A stretch of 64,000 nt of DNA from assembly GCA_947172415.1 (NCBI GenBank), contig OX359193.1, positions 7,620,501 to 7,684,500 of the forward strand, given 5' to 3'. The number at the start of each line of letters is the position of its first letter. Positions within the stretch are counted from its first letter, which is position 1. A program made the position numbers and the translations under genes. The notes beneath the pieces were generated by a model. It did not search any database. It was not told where the DNA came from and saw only the letters and a list, made by a program, of their open reading frames with translations. This DNA is from Chondrosia reniformis. Lineage: Eukaryota; Porifera; Demospongiae; Chondrillida; Chondrillidae. Positions 1-10,559 of the stretch are shown here, piece after piece.

Positions 1-106
1 GTGCAAATATTTTTACTTTAACATGTTATTTGATAACAGTGACATGTTCGTGTGAGTTAAGCTTGTATTGGAACACAGGCACCTGAAGAAGAGCCTGAAG
101 CTTGTG

Positions 107-125
107 TCATGTGATTATCATGTGA
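107..125. repeat. 11-bp TCACATGA-type doublet
   Basis: TCATGTGA at 107-114 and 118-125, exactly 11 bp apart, in the left-edge non-coding sequence. Confidence 0.8.
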
Positions 126-368
126 ATAGCTGGTAGCTTAGAGGTATCGGGTGTCCCTTAGTCCTTGGACCCATGTTCATCTCCTTTGATGTGTTCTCTC
201 TGCTTGAGTAGCTTGTACAGTCACACACGATTTGGTTGTTTTTTATAAAACCACAAGTAGATTACTGTATACTGTATTATACTGTATTACTACGTATATT
301 CAATTTAATTTTTGTTAAATCATCTGGACTTGTTAAATTGGCTAGAAGATGATTAGTTAGCCATTACA

Positions 369-599
369 GGGTGTGCAATTATTCCAAGACCTTTTTACAT
401 AATAGATGTTATGGAGGAGGAGCTAATAGGCGTGTCTTCTGGAGGCATGGACACAGAAAATGGTGAAACACAAGGTATGCAAAGGACATCCATTAATATC
501 AAATATTAGTTATCTACAATAAATAACAAAGATAATTAATAGATCTATTTACTTCTAACAGATGACCCAGAAGATGGCCAGTTTGATGATGCTACGTGA
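369..599 (+). CDS. 3' terminal exons of an unidentified gene (partial)
   Basis: Two exons can be read in one frame. The first follows an acceptor (ttacag) at about 368 and ends at a gtatgc donor near 472. The second follows ctaacag at about 560 and ends in TGA at 597-599. The joined peptide contains PRPFYIID and then an acidic tail (MEEELIGVSSGGMDTENGE, later DDPEDGQFDDAT). Low complexity and the short length prevent family assignment. A possible further upstream exon encoding APEEEPEA lies near 87-110. The rest of the gene would lie left of the window. An alternative is a tiny two-exon gene starting at the ATG at 411. I do not recognise the product. Confidence 0.35.
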
Positions 600-625
600 A
601 CAGAACACCATAGAATTAGGAACTT

Positions 626-1744
626 TCATGCAGACTTTTGTTTTTTAGAAATAATTACTCGTAGTAGCAGAGAATATACTTTTCCCGCTAGAAGTAAGCA
701 TGCAGTTTGATGAAAGACGGCTGCCAGTCTGTAATAGGGTCCGTGAAAGGGATCCATGCTGGCTGGGCAGAGAATAAAGTTCATGTTGACGTGAGTCAGA
801 AGAGCCAATGGTTGAAGCACAAACAACTGGTGAATCCCAAAGAAAATTCCACTAAATATAGCCCATGTGAAGTCTGTAAATGGTTCTAGTATATCCACAC
901 CTGCAATATTGGAGAATTGAAATTGTAAATGTACAGTTTCATGGTAATCCTTAAATTCCCAAGCTTACCCCAAATATACACTAGGAAAGGTGGGATAATG
1001 AAGAATATTAGAATGTGCTGCAGCCAATAGAAAAACAGTCTCCCAAATATATCCTATTGGAAAGAGGAAAGATTTCAATACACTCACATGACAACCTGAC
1101 ATCCTCCTTTATTAATGGCTGTGCTCACCAATGGTCCAGTTTCTGGGAAAAGCATTGCAATAGCTGCCCCATAGACCTGATGGATCAACAGTCTAAAAGC
1201 TATTACAGAATACTTGTTTTTGGGGCTGGCCAATAGGACTATCTAGAAGCAGAAAATTTTGAGGTTAAACACGATACATGCAGATGGTCAATCAAGCAGG
1301 TTTAGGGTCAAGAAGATACAAGTTACATTAAGGGATTTCTAATCAATAAACGAAAGTTCATACTGGGGTGTCGCTTTGAATATACAAGTTCATCAATAAA
1401 ACATTTATCACTTGTACCTGTGTTATTGTCATAATGTGACAAGGGTTGAGCATGTACATGAGCGACTTTGAGGCGAGCTTCAATCCTACTTGTACGCCAA
1501 AGACGGTGGAGAGTATCACCAGGAAGACACGTTGCGCCGAAGAGTTTTCTATTGTTACTATATTGGGAGGCGCTTTACATTTCTTGAAGGCATAGGAGAA
1601 GAAGAATAACATGATGAGACAAGCTACCAAAGTATCCGCCACTCGCATCTCGAATGGTAAGAATTTAACGCATGCTTCTCCTCCATGGCCGGGCCAGTCA
1701 ACTCTTATTCCTCCATACAATGCCTGCCCGAAACGATGCCACAT
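626..1744 (-). CDS. TMEM164: TMEM164-like multi-pass membrane protein
   Basis: Three exons are visible on the minus strand: 1744-1418 (donor GTACAAG), a middle part around 1250-975, and about 900-626. The N-terminal exon has YGGIRVDWPGHGG, a hydrophobic helix, and GVQVGLKLASKS with MLNPCHIMT, matching the TMEM164 signature (GVEVGFKFATK, LLNPCH). The middle part encodes RLLIHQVYGAAIAMLFPETG and FYWLQHILIFF. The last exon has the conserved ILCPASMDPFHGPYYR and HQT. TMEM164 is a TMEM164/YwaF-family membrane protein that in vertebrates is reported as an acyltransferase for ether phospholipids, linked to autophagy and ferroptosis. The enzymatic role here is inferred from orthology. Start and stop fit the usual length of about 290 residues. 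Confidence 0.88.
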
Positions 1745-2097
1745 TTTCCCCTACTACACTGTTAATACAGATACTACGCGTATGAACTGTATAAATAGTA
1801 ACCCTTATCAATTAATTTGAACCATAACTGTTTCATTCATAGTATTTCATGAATGGTTTTTTCAGAGTTCATAAAAGTAATTTTAAGCTCCACATGAGTG
1901 TGTTCATGCGGAACATACAAACTAGCCATGTTTAACTAATGCTAAAGTAGTGATACAGTTAGTCACACGTTATTGATTAACCAGTCAGAAGTTGATATAG
2001 TTACAGATTGTGGCAAGAGGTGCATACCAATCATAAGATAATGCAAATAAGTTTACCTCCAGAAGGTTCCCAAGTTAGAGAGCTCCAGAAATCTACT
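1745..2097. other. spacer between divergent genes (TMEM164 / IGFBP-like)
   Basis: An AT-rich stretch of 353 bp separates two divergently transcribed genes, so it should hold both promoters. I see no canonical TATA box, repeat or RNA gene here. Confidence 0.5.
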
Positions 2098-3108
2098 ATG
2101 CCAAGAGCAGTCTATATTTTCCTATTGGTGCTGGCTGCATGGATTCCTCTGACATCTGTGGCCACATCCTGCAACTTTCCCTGTGACCAGAGTTCCTGTG
2201 GGCAGCCCAGAGCCTGTCCCCAAGGCTATGCTATGGAGCCTTGTGGCTGCTGCACCTTGTGTGCTAAATTGGAAGGGGAGGAATGTGGAGGGTTTGGCAA
2301 CAGGTTTGGCAGCTGTGGCATTGGACTATACTGCAACAAAACCAGTGATTCTCTGCAATCTACAGGCAACTGCACTAGATTATGTGAGTACCCATGCAAC
2401 CACAACTTTTTAATCACTACAATTAATATGTCTTATAAACGACACCTTTCTGCAGCCGGCTGTATGTATCATCATGGAAACACTGTTAGCTACCTTAATA
2501 TTGGAACAAATGTCACTGAAGGATGCACAGTTTGGTATGTTGCTGCACAGATTCTCTCACCTTCCCAGTACACTGCCATCTACCCCGCTACACTGCCATC
2601 TACCCCGCTACACTGCCATCTACCCCTCTACACTGCCACCTACCCCACTACACTGCCACCTACCCCTCTACACTGCCACCTACCCCACTACACTGCCACC
2701 TACCCCGCTATACTGCCACCTACCCCGCTATACTGCCACCTACCCCGCTACACTGCCACCTACCCTACTACACTGCCACCTACCCCGCTATACTGCCACC
2801 TACCCCGCTATACTGCCACCTACCCCGCTATACTGCCACCTACCCCGCTACACTGCCACCTACCCTACTACACTCCTGCTAGCCACCTTATATTAATCAT
2901 CACAAAGCCTATATATCCTTCACTACTACCCAATAGTGCATGTGTTAAAGATATGGATCTACGATGTTGGCAAAAAGCTGAAAACTGCAGAAGTCCAGAT
3001 TTGAGACCAAATGCTCTGCCAACACTCGCCAGGCCAACCAGCTCAGTGGCTCCCAATTCTTACCCGGAATTTGAAAAGCCCAAAAATCCATTTGATTATA
3101 CCAATTAA
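2098..3108 (+). CDS. secreted IGFBP N-terminal domain protein
   Basis: I chose the ATG at 2098 because it opens a typical signal peptide (MPRAVYIFLLVLAAW). It is followed by a cysteine-rich IGFBP-N module: CNFPCDQSSCG, then GYAMEPCGCCTLCAKLEGE with the hallmark GCGCC-like core, then the CGIGLYC strand. A second Cys-containing stretch follows (CEYPCNHN to GCTVW). The coding exon probably ends at the GTATGT donor at 2534. A 20-bp minisatellite fills the intron, and the last exon begins after an acceptor at about 2936 (ACVKDMDLRCWQK) and stops at 3108. The unspliced frame is open throughout, so a repeat-containing protein cannot be formally excluded. The domain suggests an extracellular regulator such as the IGFBP7/HTRA1/CRIM type, but the partner is unknown. 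Confidence 0.65.
   Translation: MPRAVYIFLLVLAAWIPLTSVATSCNFPCDQSSCGQPRACPQGYAMEPCGCCTLCAKLEGEECGGFGNRFGSCGIGLYCNKTSDSLQSTGNCTRLCEYPCNHNFLITTINMSYKRHLSAAGCMYHHGNTVSYLNIGTNVTEGCTVWYVAAQILSPSQYTAIYPATLPSTPLHCHLPLYTATYPTTLPPTPLHCHLPHYTATYPAILPPTPLYCHLPRYTATYPTTLPPTPLYCHLPRYTATYPAILPPTPLHCHLPYYTPASHLILIITKPIYPSLLPNSACVKDMDLRCWQKAENCRSPDLRPNALPTLARPTSSVAPNSYPEFEKPKNPFDYTN
2571..2870. repeat. 20-bp minisatellite, 15 units
   Basis: Fifteen consecutive 20-bp units of the form CACTGCCACCTACCCCGCTA, with changes at only a few positions. It probably lies in the intron of the IGFBP-like gene. Because 20 is not a multiple of 3 and the unit lacks stop codons, all three + frames stay open, which creates spurious reading frames. 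Confidence 0.95.
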
Positions 3109-3218
3109 AACTAACAATTGCTCAAAACATTTTCATATGTTCTACATTAATGTGACCTTAAAAGCAGGTGATATATCAGTTGTAATGTTTGTTATGTACA
3201 CTTTCATCACAAGGTGAT

Positions 3219-5480
3219 TTAAGTTAGTTCAGGTTTGGCCGGAACATAGGGAGGGTTATAGGGTGGGGCTTGCAGTAGATATCTCTCTAGTTCCTCTGTG
3301 CTACAGTGATCTGTCTGGGTTGAAATATGGAATTTCTGCATCCTTTGAAGTACAATGGGAATTGCACATTCACTTCCAATGTTCACTACACCAAAGCTAC
3401 TAATATCCATGAGCTTAGGGAGGACACCATCAAGATGGTGACGTACAGACCAGACCAGAGGGTTCTTAACTCCTGCTCCGTTGTACCACTCCTTGACAAA
3501 CGTCTCGGTGCAGACAAACAGAACAAATCTGCAGTGGGTGAACTGGTGACTGACCCATCGATTGATTCCTAACCCAGCAGGGCTATCTGGATCCTGACTT
3601 GTCCACTCATACTCATAGTACCTTGTTCCAATTCCACTACCTCCCAGTCTGTGGCAGAGCTCACGAATTACTTCCTTGTTACCTTCACTCTCTTCAGTTG
3701 AAGCAACTATAAATACTAAATTCTCTGTAGGAGTTATCAATGAGGATACTGGGCTAAACATATCCTCATTTGCTTCACAGGAAACATATTGAGGATATAC
3801 AGCTCTCTTTTGTGTTCTACGCACTCCAATTAAAATGGTACAAATCACTAGAAGAGCCACAAAAATGGCCGCAATTGGCCAAGCCAAAGCATGAATAGGG
3901 ATTGAGTATGGCTCAGGAGAGGATTCAGGGAGGATCTTCACAATGCCCTGGACCTTGCCCACTGGACCAAATGTAATGTCCCCACTGGTTCTATACAAAA
4001 GACTACAGAGAGATGTTGATACTCCTGCTTGAACTTCAACTGTAAACTACAGAAGGATAATTGAAAACGTTACATCACAAATGTGTCAGAGAGAACATTT
4101 CCCTATTTACAAACCTTTGACAATGCAATTAGACCTTTTATATTTGACTTGTACTGAGTGACAGTGCCGTCAAGTTTATTCTCAATTGTATGGTTAACAA
4201 AGAGGAGTGCCACCAGGTACTTCTCAATTGGAGTGTTGTGGTACAAAGGTGGTTCCCACTGGACTGTCACAGTGGCAGTACCTGATGAAAGTATCACAGC
4301 CGTGACGGTCAGATTGACTGGCTGTGAAGGAACTGTAAGGATCGGAATAAACTATAACTTTGTTACCTGCACAACCTAGCTTGGAAGGAGATAAATAGTA
4401 GTCACACTTACTTTGTTTACCACATGTTTGTATGGACTCATTTCCAGTTGAAACATTCCAACAATCTGGAATGGGACTACCATTTGGAAGCTGTATCCAA
4501 TCTTTTGAATTAGCCCCCTTTTTTAAGCTAATCTATCAATATAACACAAAAACAATTTAAAATATATTATATACGTACAAATACAACATTTTACTCTGGC
4601 TGTACCATTATTTCTAAACTTCTGGATATGCACTTGTAAGGTATTGATAGTGGAAAATGAACAGTAGATACATTCTATGAAGAGATATATAACATTACCA
4701 GTTGTAAATGAGCAGTTAGTGGAAGCTGGAAATTTGGACTCACCCCATGTAGACATATACACCGTTGTCTGTTGTACATTTCACAGACACTCCCGTCAGA
4801 TTCATTTTCACAGTACCTTAAACAATACCACAAGTATTGCGGTACACGCAGTTGTCCTACACAAACAAACACAGATCAAGCAGGCCATAATGGATAGCTA
4901 AACAACTTCATACACACCATCACTTCTACGAGAATACATCCAATGAGAGGAAATAGTAAATGAATCCAGTGTCTCATAGTTGACAGTATAGTTCAGCGAG
5001 TTTTCCTCAAAACTTCCGTTAGGGTTTGTATCTCTTTCCAAACAACCCTCTTTATTGTCCACATTAGCACCTGGTTTGGGGAGAGTATTCAAAGATTAAT
5101 TAGTGGTTGCATTAAATCAACAAGATGGCTGAACATCTATAGTTGCAGGATGTACTGTATACTCACAGCCTTCAAGTCCTGTAGCTACTGTGCACATTCC
5201 GGGTGTATCGCCTATACAAAGACACGCACGCATAATTAAGAGATCAACATAACACGCGATTCCTGTCTCTACCTACCGCAGTACGCATCTTTATTATTAC
5301 CAGAAGCGTCGCAGTGTGGTTCGAGAGAACCCCCCGCTACACCTAAGTGTCATACAAGCGAGCTCAGTTACAAATGAATAGAAATATTAGACGATATTAA
5401 TTGGAATTGAATAATGAAAATGGAGACATACCTGTTAGACACAACAACACGCACAGCGACCAGCTGCCACACAAAGTCAT
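3219..5480 (-). CDS. SEFIR-domain receptor with FN3 domain, IL-17-receptor-like (copy 1)
   Basis: This is a multi-exon minus-strand gene. Exon 1 (5480-5432) encodes a signal peptide, MTLCGSWSLCVLLCLTG. Short exons near 5340-5275 and 5212-5160 and one ending near 4905 follow, giving a cysteine-bearing ectodomain. A fibronectin type III segment at about 4335-4101 has TVTVQWEPPLYHNTPIEKY. The transmembrane helix is at about 3887-3819 (WPIAAIFVALLVICTILIGV). The cytoplasmic SEFIR domain, about 3731-3325, has VFIVASTEE, GTRYYEYEW, FVLFVCTETFVKEW and HHLDGVLP. The tail ends ELERYLLQAPPYNPP. SEFIR domains pair with Act1-type adaptors downstream of IL-17 receptors in other animals; the ligand here is unknown. 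It lies directly downstream of a paralogue on the same strand, which points to tandem duplication. Confidence 0.85.
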
Positions 5481-5669
5481 GGTCCTTGGTTACCCAAAAC
5501 AAAGGTGGTTACGAGAAAGTGGAGAGCAATACGCATACGATCGACTTCCTTTATGAAATCAATGGATTACAAATTCAGTTACACGTATAAACCTCAAAAA
5601 TTCAAGTCATGAAATGAAAAAGACGTAAATGTTTTCATAGAAGCTGTAGAAAAACGCGTCTCTGGTTTG

Positions 5670-7759
5670 TCAGTGGCGTACTCTAGGTGGAGCATAGGGT
5701 GGGGCTTGCAGCAGGTATCGTTCTAGCTCGTCTGTTTTGCAGTTACTGTCACAGTCACTGAAAACCTGGAATTTCTGCATCCTTTTAAGATCAATAGGAA
5801 CTTGACAGTCTTCTCCCATTAGCAGGACAGCAAATCTAGACATCTCTTGTTTGTTAGGAAGGACACCATCCAGGAGGTGGTGGACAGAAGACACAAGTGG
5901 ACACACCTCCTTATCTTGGTCAGCATACATACCTTCCCAGTCACATACAAACTGATTTGTCAACAGGAAGACCACGTAATTGCACTTGTTGAAACACCCA
6001 TTAGCCCAGCTCAGCCAAGATGTTGTAATGGAGCCATTGTACTCATAGTAACTTGTCTCTATATTGCCAAGTCCTAAGCATGTACAAATATTCCGTGCTC
6101 TTAATCTGTTTAGCTCATTGTCCAAAGTGGAAGCCACAATGAAAACACTCTTTGGTTTAGGAGGTGGAGTGTCTGGCAGATCTGGTAATCTTTCGGTGTG
6201 TGTTTCAGGAACATTCACAAGAGTTTCAACAGATAATCTTAAATGTTTCATTCTCTTTGTTTTCTCCCTGTACCTTTTGAGCATACATGCAAATAGTACC
6301 ACCAAAGAAACTAGCAGTATAATTGCTACACTGATTGCTGGCCAGACAATACGATGAGGAAAATTTTTGAAGTTTTCTTTATGATGAACCCATGTAACAT
6401 ATACCATGTTACTCTGACCTCCTTTATAGTTATTGCATTGCACTGGTGTGTAACACTGCGGTGAATATGTTCCTCCCAATAAATCAGTAATTTCAATAAT
6501 TGCGGCTACCTACATATACATAATGGCGGATATCATATTATTATGTATGCTGCCATTGCTATGTTTGCCTTACCTTAACAAAAATTCTATTTTCAGGATT
6601 TGCAGCAACTTTAAATGTTGAGGTAGTTCCGTTCTATGTATTTAGACATAAGATTTTAAAAAACTTTACTTCTATGATATTTCATGTAGCCTACATAACA
6701 GTCTCTCATGTAGAGTCTCTTGTTGGTATGTATTCCCTCTAGAACAGCTTTAATGTGGTATCCATGAAGTGGGGTGTTGTTGTAAAGGGGTGGATCCCAG
6801 CGGACCGTCACAGTGACATTGCCTGATGGTAACATCATAGCAGTAGCGGCAAGATTGACTGGTTCTGAAGGAACTGAGAGAACAAGTACAAGTTTTAGCA
6901 AAGTCATACTGGAATTGATGGAGACTGTAATAAAAACATACTTCGGCCACCACATAATGATCTGTTTCTAGTTACATTCCAACAATCTGGTATCAAAACA
7001 TCTCTTTTTAGAGTTTGGACTCCGTCTGTGATCTGCATTTATTGATGTAATTCTAACAATAATCCTGATTGAATATTTATAATTCTTACTGTAAATGAGA
7101 TGTGGTCTACAAGTGGAATTCGACTGATACATTCATATTTTCTTATTAATTTGCTTTTTGTAATGTCAATAATTTGTTTAATAACTTGAACACTTGCAGG
7201 TATTTTGTATTGACATCCTTTCACATGATAATCTTTCCAATCATAGGACACATTTATATAGATAAAACCTAGATTTGGTTGCTCTGTAGAAATGCATATA
7301 TGAAAGTAAGCAAAATTTGTGGTACATACATACTGAAGCCAAACCCCAAAAGCATCACCTACTTGTGTTATAGGACCACATTATTATGACCTCTGCTTCT
7401 TTTGAATTTTTATATGTTACTTCTACTTCCAAAGAGCTTTCATTAATTTTTAATTCTGGATTCACTTTTATTTGAGGCTCCTTTGCACAAACCGGTTTAG
7501 CACAGTTTACTTCAATCTCTGTTGCTTTGTCTGGCGGAACTAAGAATCAGAGTTTACATAATCACCCACAATTCAAAAAGTGATTGCATTAAGCTTATAA
7601 ACTCACTAATCGTACACCCAGAGGTGACTTCACACACAGTGTACAACACTATGGATAGTGAATAGTTTTACAGTTAAAATGTTATCAATGCAACCCCTGG
7701 TAGAGAAGTGCAGTTGACAAACCTGAAAACAATACCAGAAGCTGTTTCTTGCTCTTCAT
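5670..7759 (-). CDS. SEFIR-domain receptor with FN3 domain, IL-17-receptor-like (copy 2)
   Basis: This is the paralogue of the neighbouring receptor. The putative first exon starts at 7759 and gives MKSKKQLLVLFSG, the start of a signal peptide. Ectodomain exons follow near 7540-7365 and 7290-7040. An FN3 segment at about 6870-6660 has VPSEPVNLAA and TVTVRWDPPLYNNTPLHGY, very close to copy 1. The transmembrane helix is at about 6350-6280 (AISVAIILLVSLVVLFACML). The SEFIR domain, about 6146-5730, has SVFIVASTLDNE, ETSYYEYNG, YVVFLLTNQFVCDW and HHLLDGVLPNK. The tail again ends DELERYLLQAPPYAPP. The two tails share a conserved box, suggesting a common signalling partner. Exon borders in the ectodomain are approximate. 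Confidence 0.83.
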
Positions 7760-8477
7760 TTGTAACAACTAAGTTCAGTTACTACTGAAGGAAAAGTAGA
7801 CTATAGTAGGTGAAGCTACCTCTAAGAAGGGTTATAAAATCTGAAAGACTACTCCAAATCTACCTGCCTTTAGGCTGGTAGCGTACTGCAGTCTACTGAA
7901 TCATTCCAAGCTAATGGCTTTAATTAGGTGAAGCCATAAAATCAATTTTCACAAGAAGCTGGCATGATATGGCTTCATTTGTTAATACATATAATGTAGA
8001 ATAATGTAAACTCATTTTTTGCTTTATCCACCGAAAGACAAGCAAAGATTTAAACATTTTGTTGCACCTAAAAGGTATGGATGTATGCAAAATAGAGAAA
8101 GAGGAACTGACAGATAGTGTATTTGTGAGTTGAATGGCTTCTTGGGAGCTAGTAGTGCAAATGTGGCGAGTAGCTTTTAGGGCTTGTTATTGTCACACAG
8201 AGTTGGATATCAATGGTGAACCAGTGCCAAGCCACATTAGATGTATAATTGCACTATCACTAACACTATAAAGACAGAATGACTCCTTGTAATAGATAAC
8301 TAGTGATATATTTAATAATAATATTAAAGCTATTGTAATGTACATAATGGAATTATGGAATAACTGTTCACTGGGCATTTTAATAATAATAATAATAATA
8401 ACTGTACATACACAAGTGTAAATTCTCAGGAGAGGGGAAAGGGATAATGAAAATAAAAACACTTTCATTTTCAAAGT
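7760..8477. other. intergenic, no gene seen; TAA microsatellite
   Basis: This is the spacer between the start of SEFIR copy 2 and the 3' end of the CFAP97D-like gene. It is AT-rich, with a (TAA)n run at about 8381-8401. No convincing exon, RNA gene or terminal inverted repeat was found. Confidence 0.5.
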
Positions 8478-9504
8478 TTATTTTTCAAATAATTCTTCAT
8501 TATTGGTACTTTCCCCCATGCTTGCAGGTGAGACCTGGCTATCAGTTGACATCTTTCTCCCTTCTACGCTATCTGTAGTCGTTGATGGGAAACTCAACTC
8601 TTGGTCTTCCGAATATGAACTAAAACTTTTGGACTGCATGTACAAATGATAAAATATATTCATAGGAAATAGACACCCAGATATCACATGACCATCACAT
8701 GACTCACTCTGGCTTTAGCAACATGACCTGGGAATGTCTCTAGCCTCTCTGGGTGAAGTGTTATTTGTTCAACCTTTTTTAAATGCTTTTCCCAGTCTCT
8801 CAACTTAAGGAAGGTGAGAAAAACAATCATTAATCAATTATCACTTATAGATGACAGTCTTCCCATCTCGTTAGCCTACCCAGTCCTTTGATCTGTAGTG
8901 TGGTTCAACTGTGGTTATCCTTTGCAGAAGGGCCTGGTTCTCCGTGGCTATCTTTTCGCTCTCTCGCCGCCTCTGCTCCGCATTTAGGCTGAAACATGGT
9001 AACAAACTAGACTGGTATCCACCACATCACTTGTCTCAGCCTACCTGTGGTGGGTGTAACTGTGTTTGTCTTCCAAGACACCACTACCCGCAGTCATTGT
9101 CTGCTGCATCTTCTGTAACAACAGCAAGTTATCTCTGTCGATTGTGTCGTTTCTCTCCTTCTGAATCTACAAGGGTCAGAGAATAAAGATGAAACATGTC
9201 GGGTTAACGGCTGGTGATCCGCCAGAGCTGCTTATACCTGCTTCTTTTTTAACTTGACTTGTACATGTCCCCGATTTTGAGGCGCCTTTGTGTCCACCAT
9301 GGGTTTTGCCGTTTTCACCTGTCATGGAGAACGATGGGTCGATTTGAGAAACTTTAAGGAAATTTTGTCACTTCTGTGAAGGTGTAGGTCCTAAGTGAGA
9401 TGACTTACGCGAGTTCTATGACTTTCGAAGGTCGTGTCGTCCCATTTCTTTTGCAGCAGTTTGTTTCCACATGGATAAAAGCTCTGGTAAGATCTGTGTG
9501 ACAT
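8478..9504 (-). CDS. CFAP97D1-like protein (copy A)
   Basis: Six exons on the minus strand. Exon 1 from the ATG at 9504 encodes MSHRSYQSFYPCGNKLLQKK and ends HRTR before gtaagt. Next come AKPMVDTKAPQNRGHVQVKL, then RDNLLLLQKMQQTM, then NAEQRRRESEKIATENQALL with QRITTVEPHYRSKDW, then LRDWEKHLKKVEQITLHPER, and an acidic Ser-rich tail ending ELFEK. The layout (KPxxDxKxP, RDN-LL-KM, ENQ-LL-R, PHY) matches the CFAP97/Hemingway family, whose CFAP97D1 member is needed for sperm flagellum axoneme maintenance in mouse. It lies head to head with a second family member that shares the same exon structure. Confidence 0.82.
8684..8702. repeat. 11-bp TCACATGA doublet in a CFAP97D intron
   Basis: TCACATGA at 8684-8691 and 8695-8702, 11 bp apart, just inside the intron after the donor of the preceding exon in minus sense. 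Confidence 0.85.
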
Positions 9505-9616
9505 GTCGACCACTCAAATCACAGTTCAGCCATTTATTGTCGCTATAGTAACTGTTCATCCCTATTAACCCTTTAAGTATTTATTCAGCATTATTCCAAA
9601 GAGTTAAAGTATAACC
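9505..9616. promoter_or_regulatory. shared divergent promoter of the CFAP97D pair
   Basis: Only 112 bp separate the two start codons of divergently transcribed paralogues, so one short promoter region must serve both. No clear RFX X-box could be confirmed by eye. Confidence 0.5.
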
Positions 9617-10396
9617 ATGAATAATATGAGTCGAGCAAGAGCGTACCAGTCACTCACTCCAGCCAACAACATGATTTTGAAGAAGAAATGGGACCAAACC
9701 AGATTTGACATGCACAGAATGAAAGTGAGTTATTGCCTTTCTGCAATAACCACAGTGATCACCAAAGGGTTAATTCATTCCAAAAGGTTAACCATGCTAA
9801 ACCAATGATTGACAACAAGCCACCCAAAACATACATGCACCTACATCTCAAACTGAAGAAGATCCAGGTGGAAGAGGAACGCCAGGCCATTGTAGACAGA
9901 GACAATAGGGTTCTTTTAGAAAAGATGGCCCAGATTATGAAGAAGAAGGGACAAGTGGACAACAGGAATGACTATAAACACAGAAGGTTAGTTGTACTAC
10001 ATCTAATAAGATCACTGTAACACATAATAGCAATAATAATAACATAAGATCCAACTAATACAGCTTGAATGGTACAAGAAGGCAAATGGACCTCCTTAGA
10101 GTGGCGCATGAGAATCAGGCCATTCTAAAGAGAATTGAACTAAAGGAACCACATCTTAACCACATGCAATGGGTATGTATAGAATATGTTGAGAACATGT
10201 AGAGCTTACATTCATAATGCTGACCTGTATATATGCATAGTTGGACCAGTGGCGAGTGAATAAACAATACATGGCCAACATTTCAAAGTATCCACACATT
10301 TATAACAAGGGTCAGAAAGTCGCAAAGGTGAATAGCAAGATGAAATATTCTACTTTGCTTTACAGTTTTTTTTACAAATACTGCATTAGAAATTGA
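9617..10396 (+). CDS. CFAP97D1: CFAP97D1-like protein (copy B)
   Basis: Four exons: 9617-9724, 9787-9986, 10064-10172 and 10241 to the stop. The protein starts MNNMSRARAYQSLTPANN. It carries AKPMIDNKPPKTYMHLHLKL, then RDNRVLLEKMAQIMKKKG, then LNGTRRQMDLLRVAHENQAI with LKRIELKEPHLN, and ends with WRVNKQYMANISKYPHIYN. This fits vertebrate CFAP97D1, which is of similar length (about 160 residues) and shares KPxxDxKPP, a kinked coiled coil and HENQ/ENQ-ILKR. The 3' end is uncertain: reading on gives TGA at 10394-10396, while a possible 37-bp intron at 10330-10366 would end the protein slightly earlier. The role, sperm or ciliary axoneme, is inferred from the family. Confidence 0.87.
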
Positions 10397-10559
10397 AGAC
10401 GAGGCCAGCGGGGATCAAGGCTAATTAGATGTCATAATAACTAGATTAAAATGTGGAAATTATTTGTGACGTAAGATGATGTCATGGCATGCTCGAAAAA
10501 TGGCGATCAGTGGCTTCTGAATTTCTCATTTGAAACCTTTAAATATATATAATTTAAGT

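Noticed and set aside
2474-2896. Overlapping TATYPTTLPPTPL-type proteins
   Set aside because: Alternative frames of the 20-bp array within the IGFBP-like gene.
7760-8200. Possible MITE from repeated AGGTGAAGC and GGCTTCA pieces
   Set aside because: The pieces are short and irregular, with no terminal inverted repeats or target duplication.
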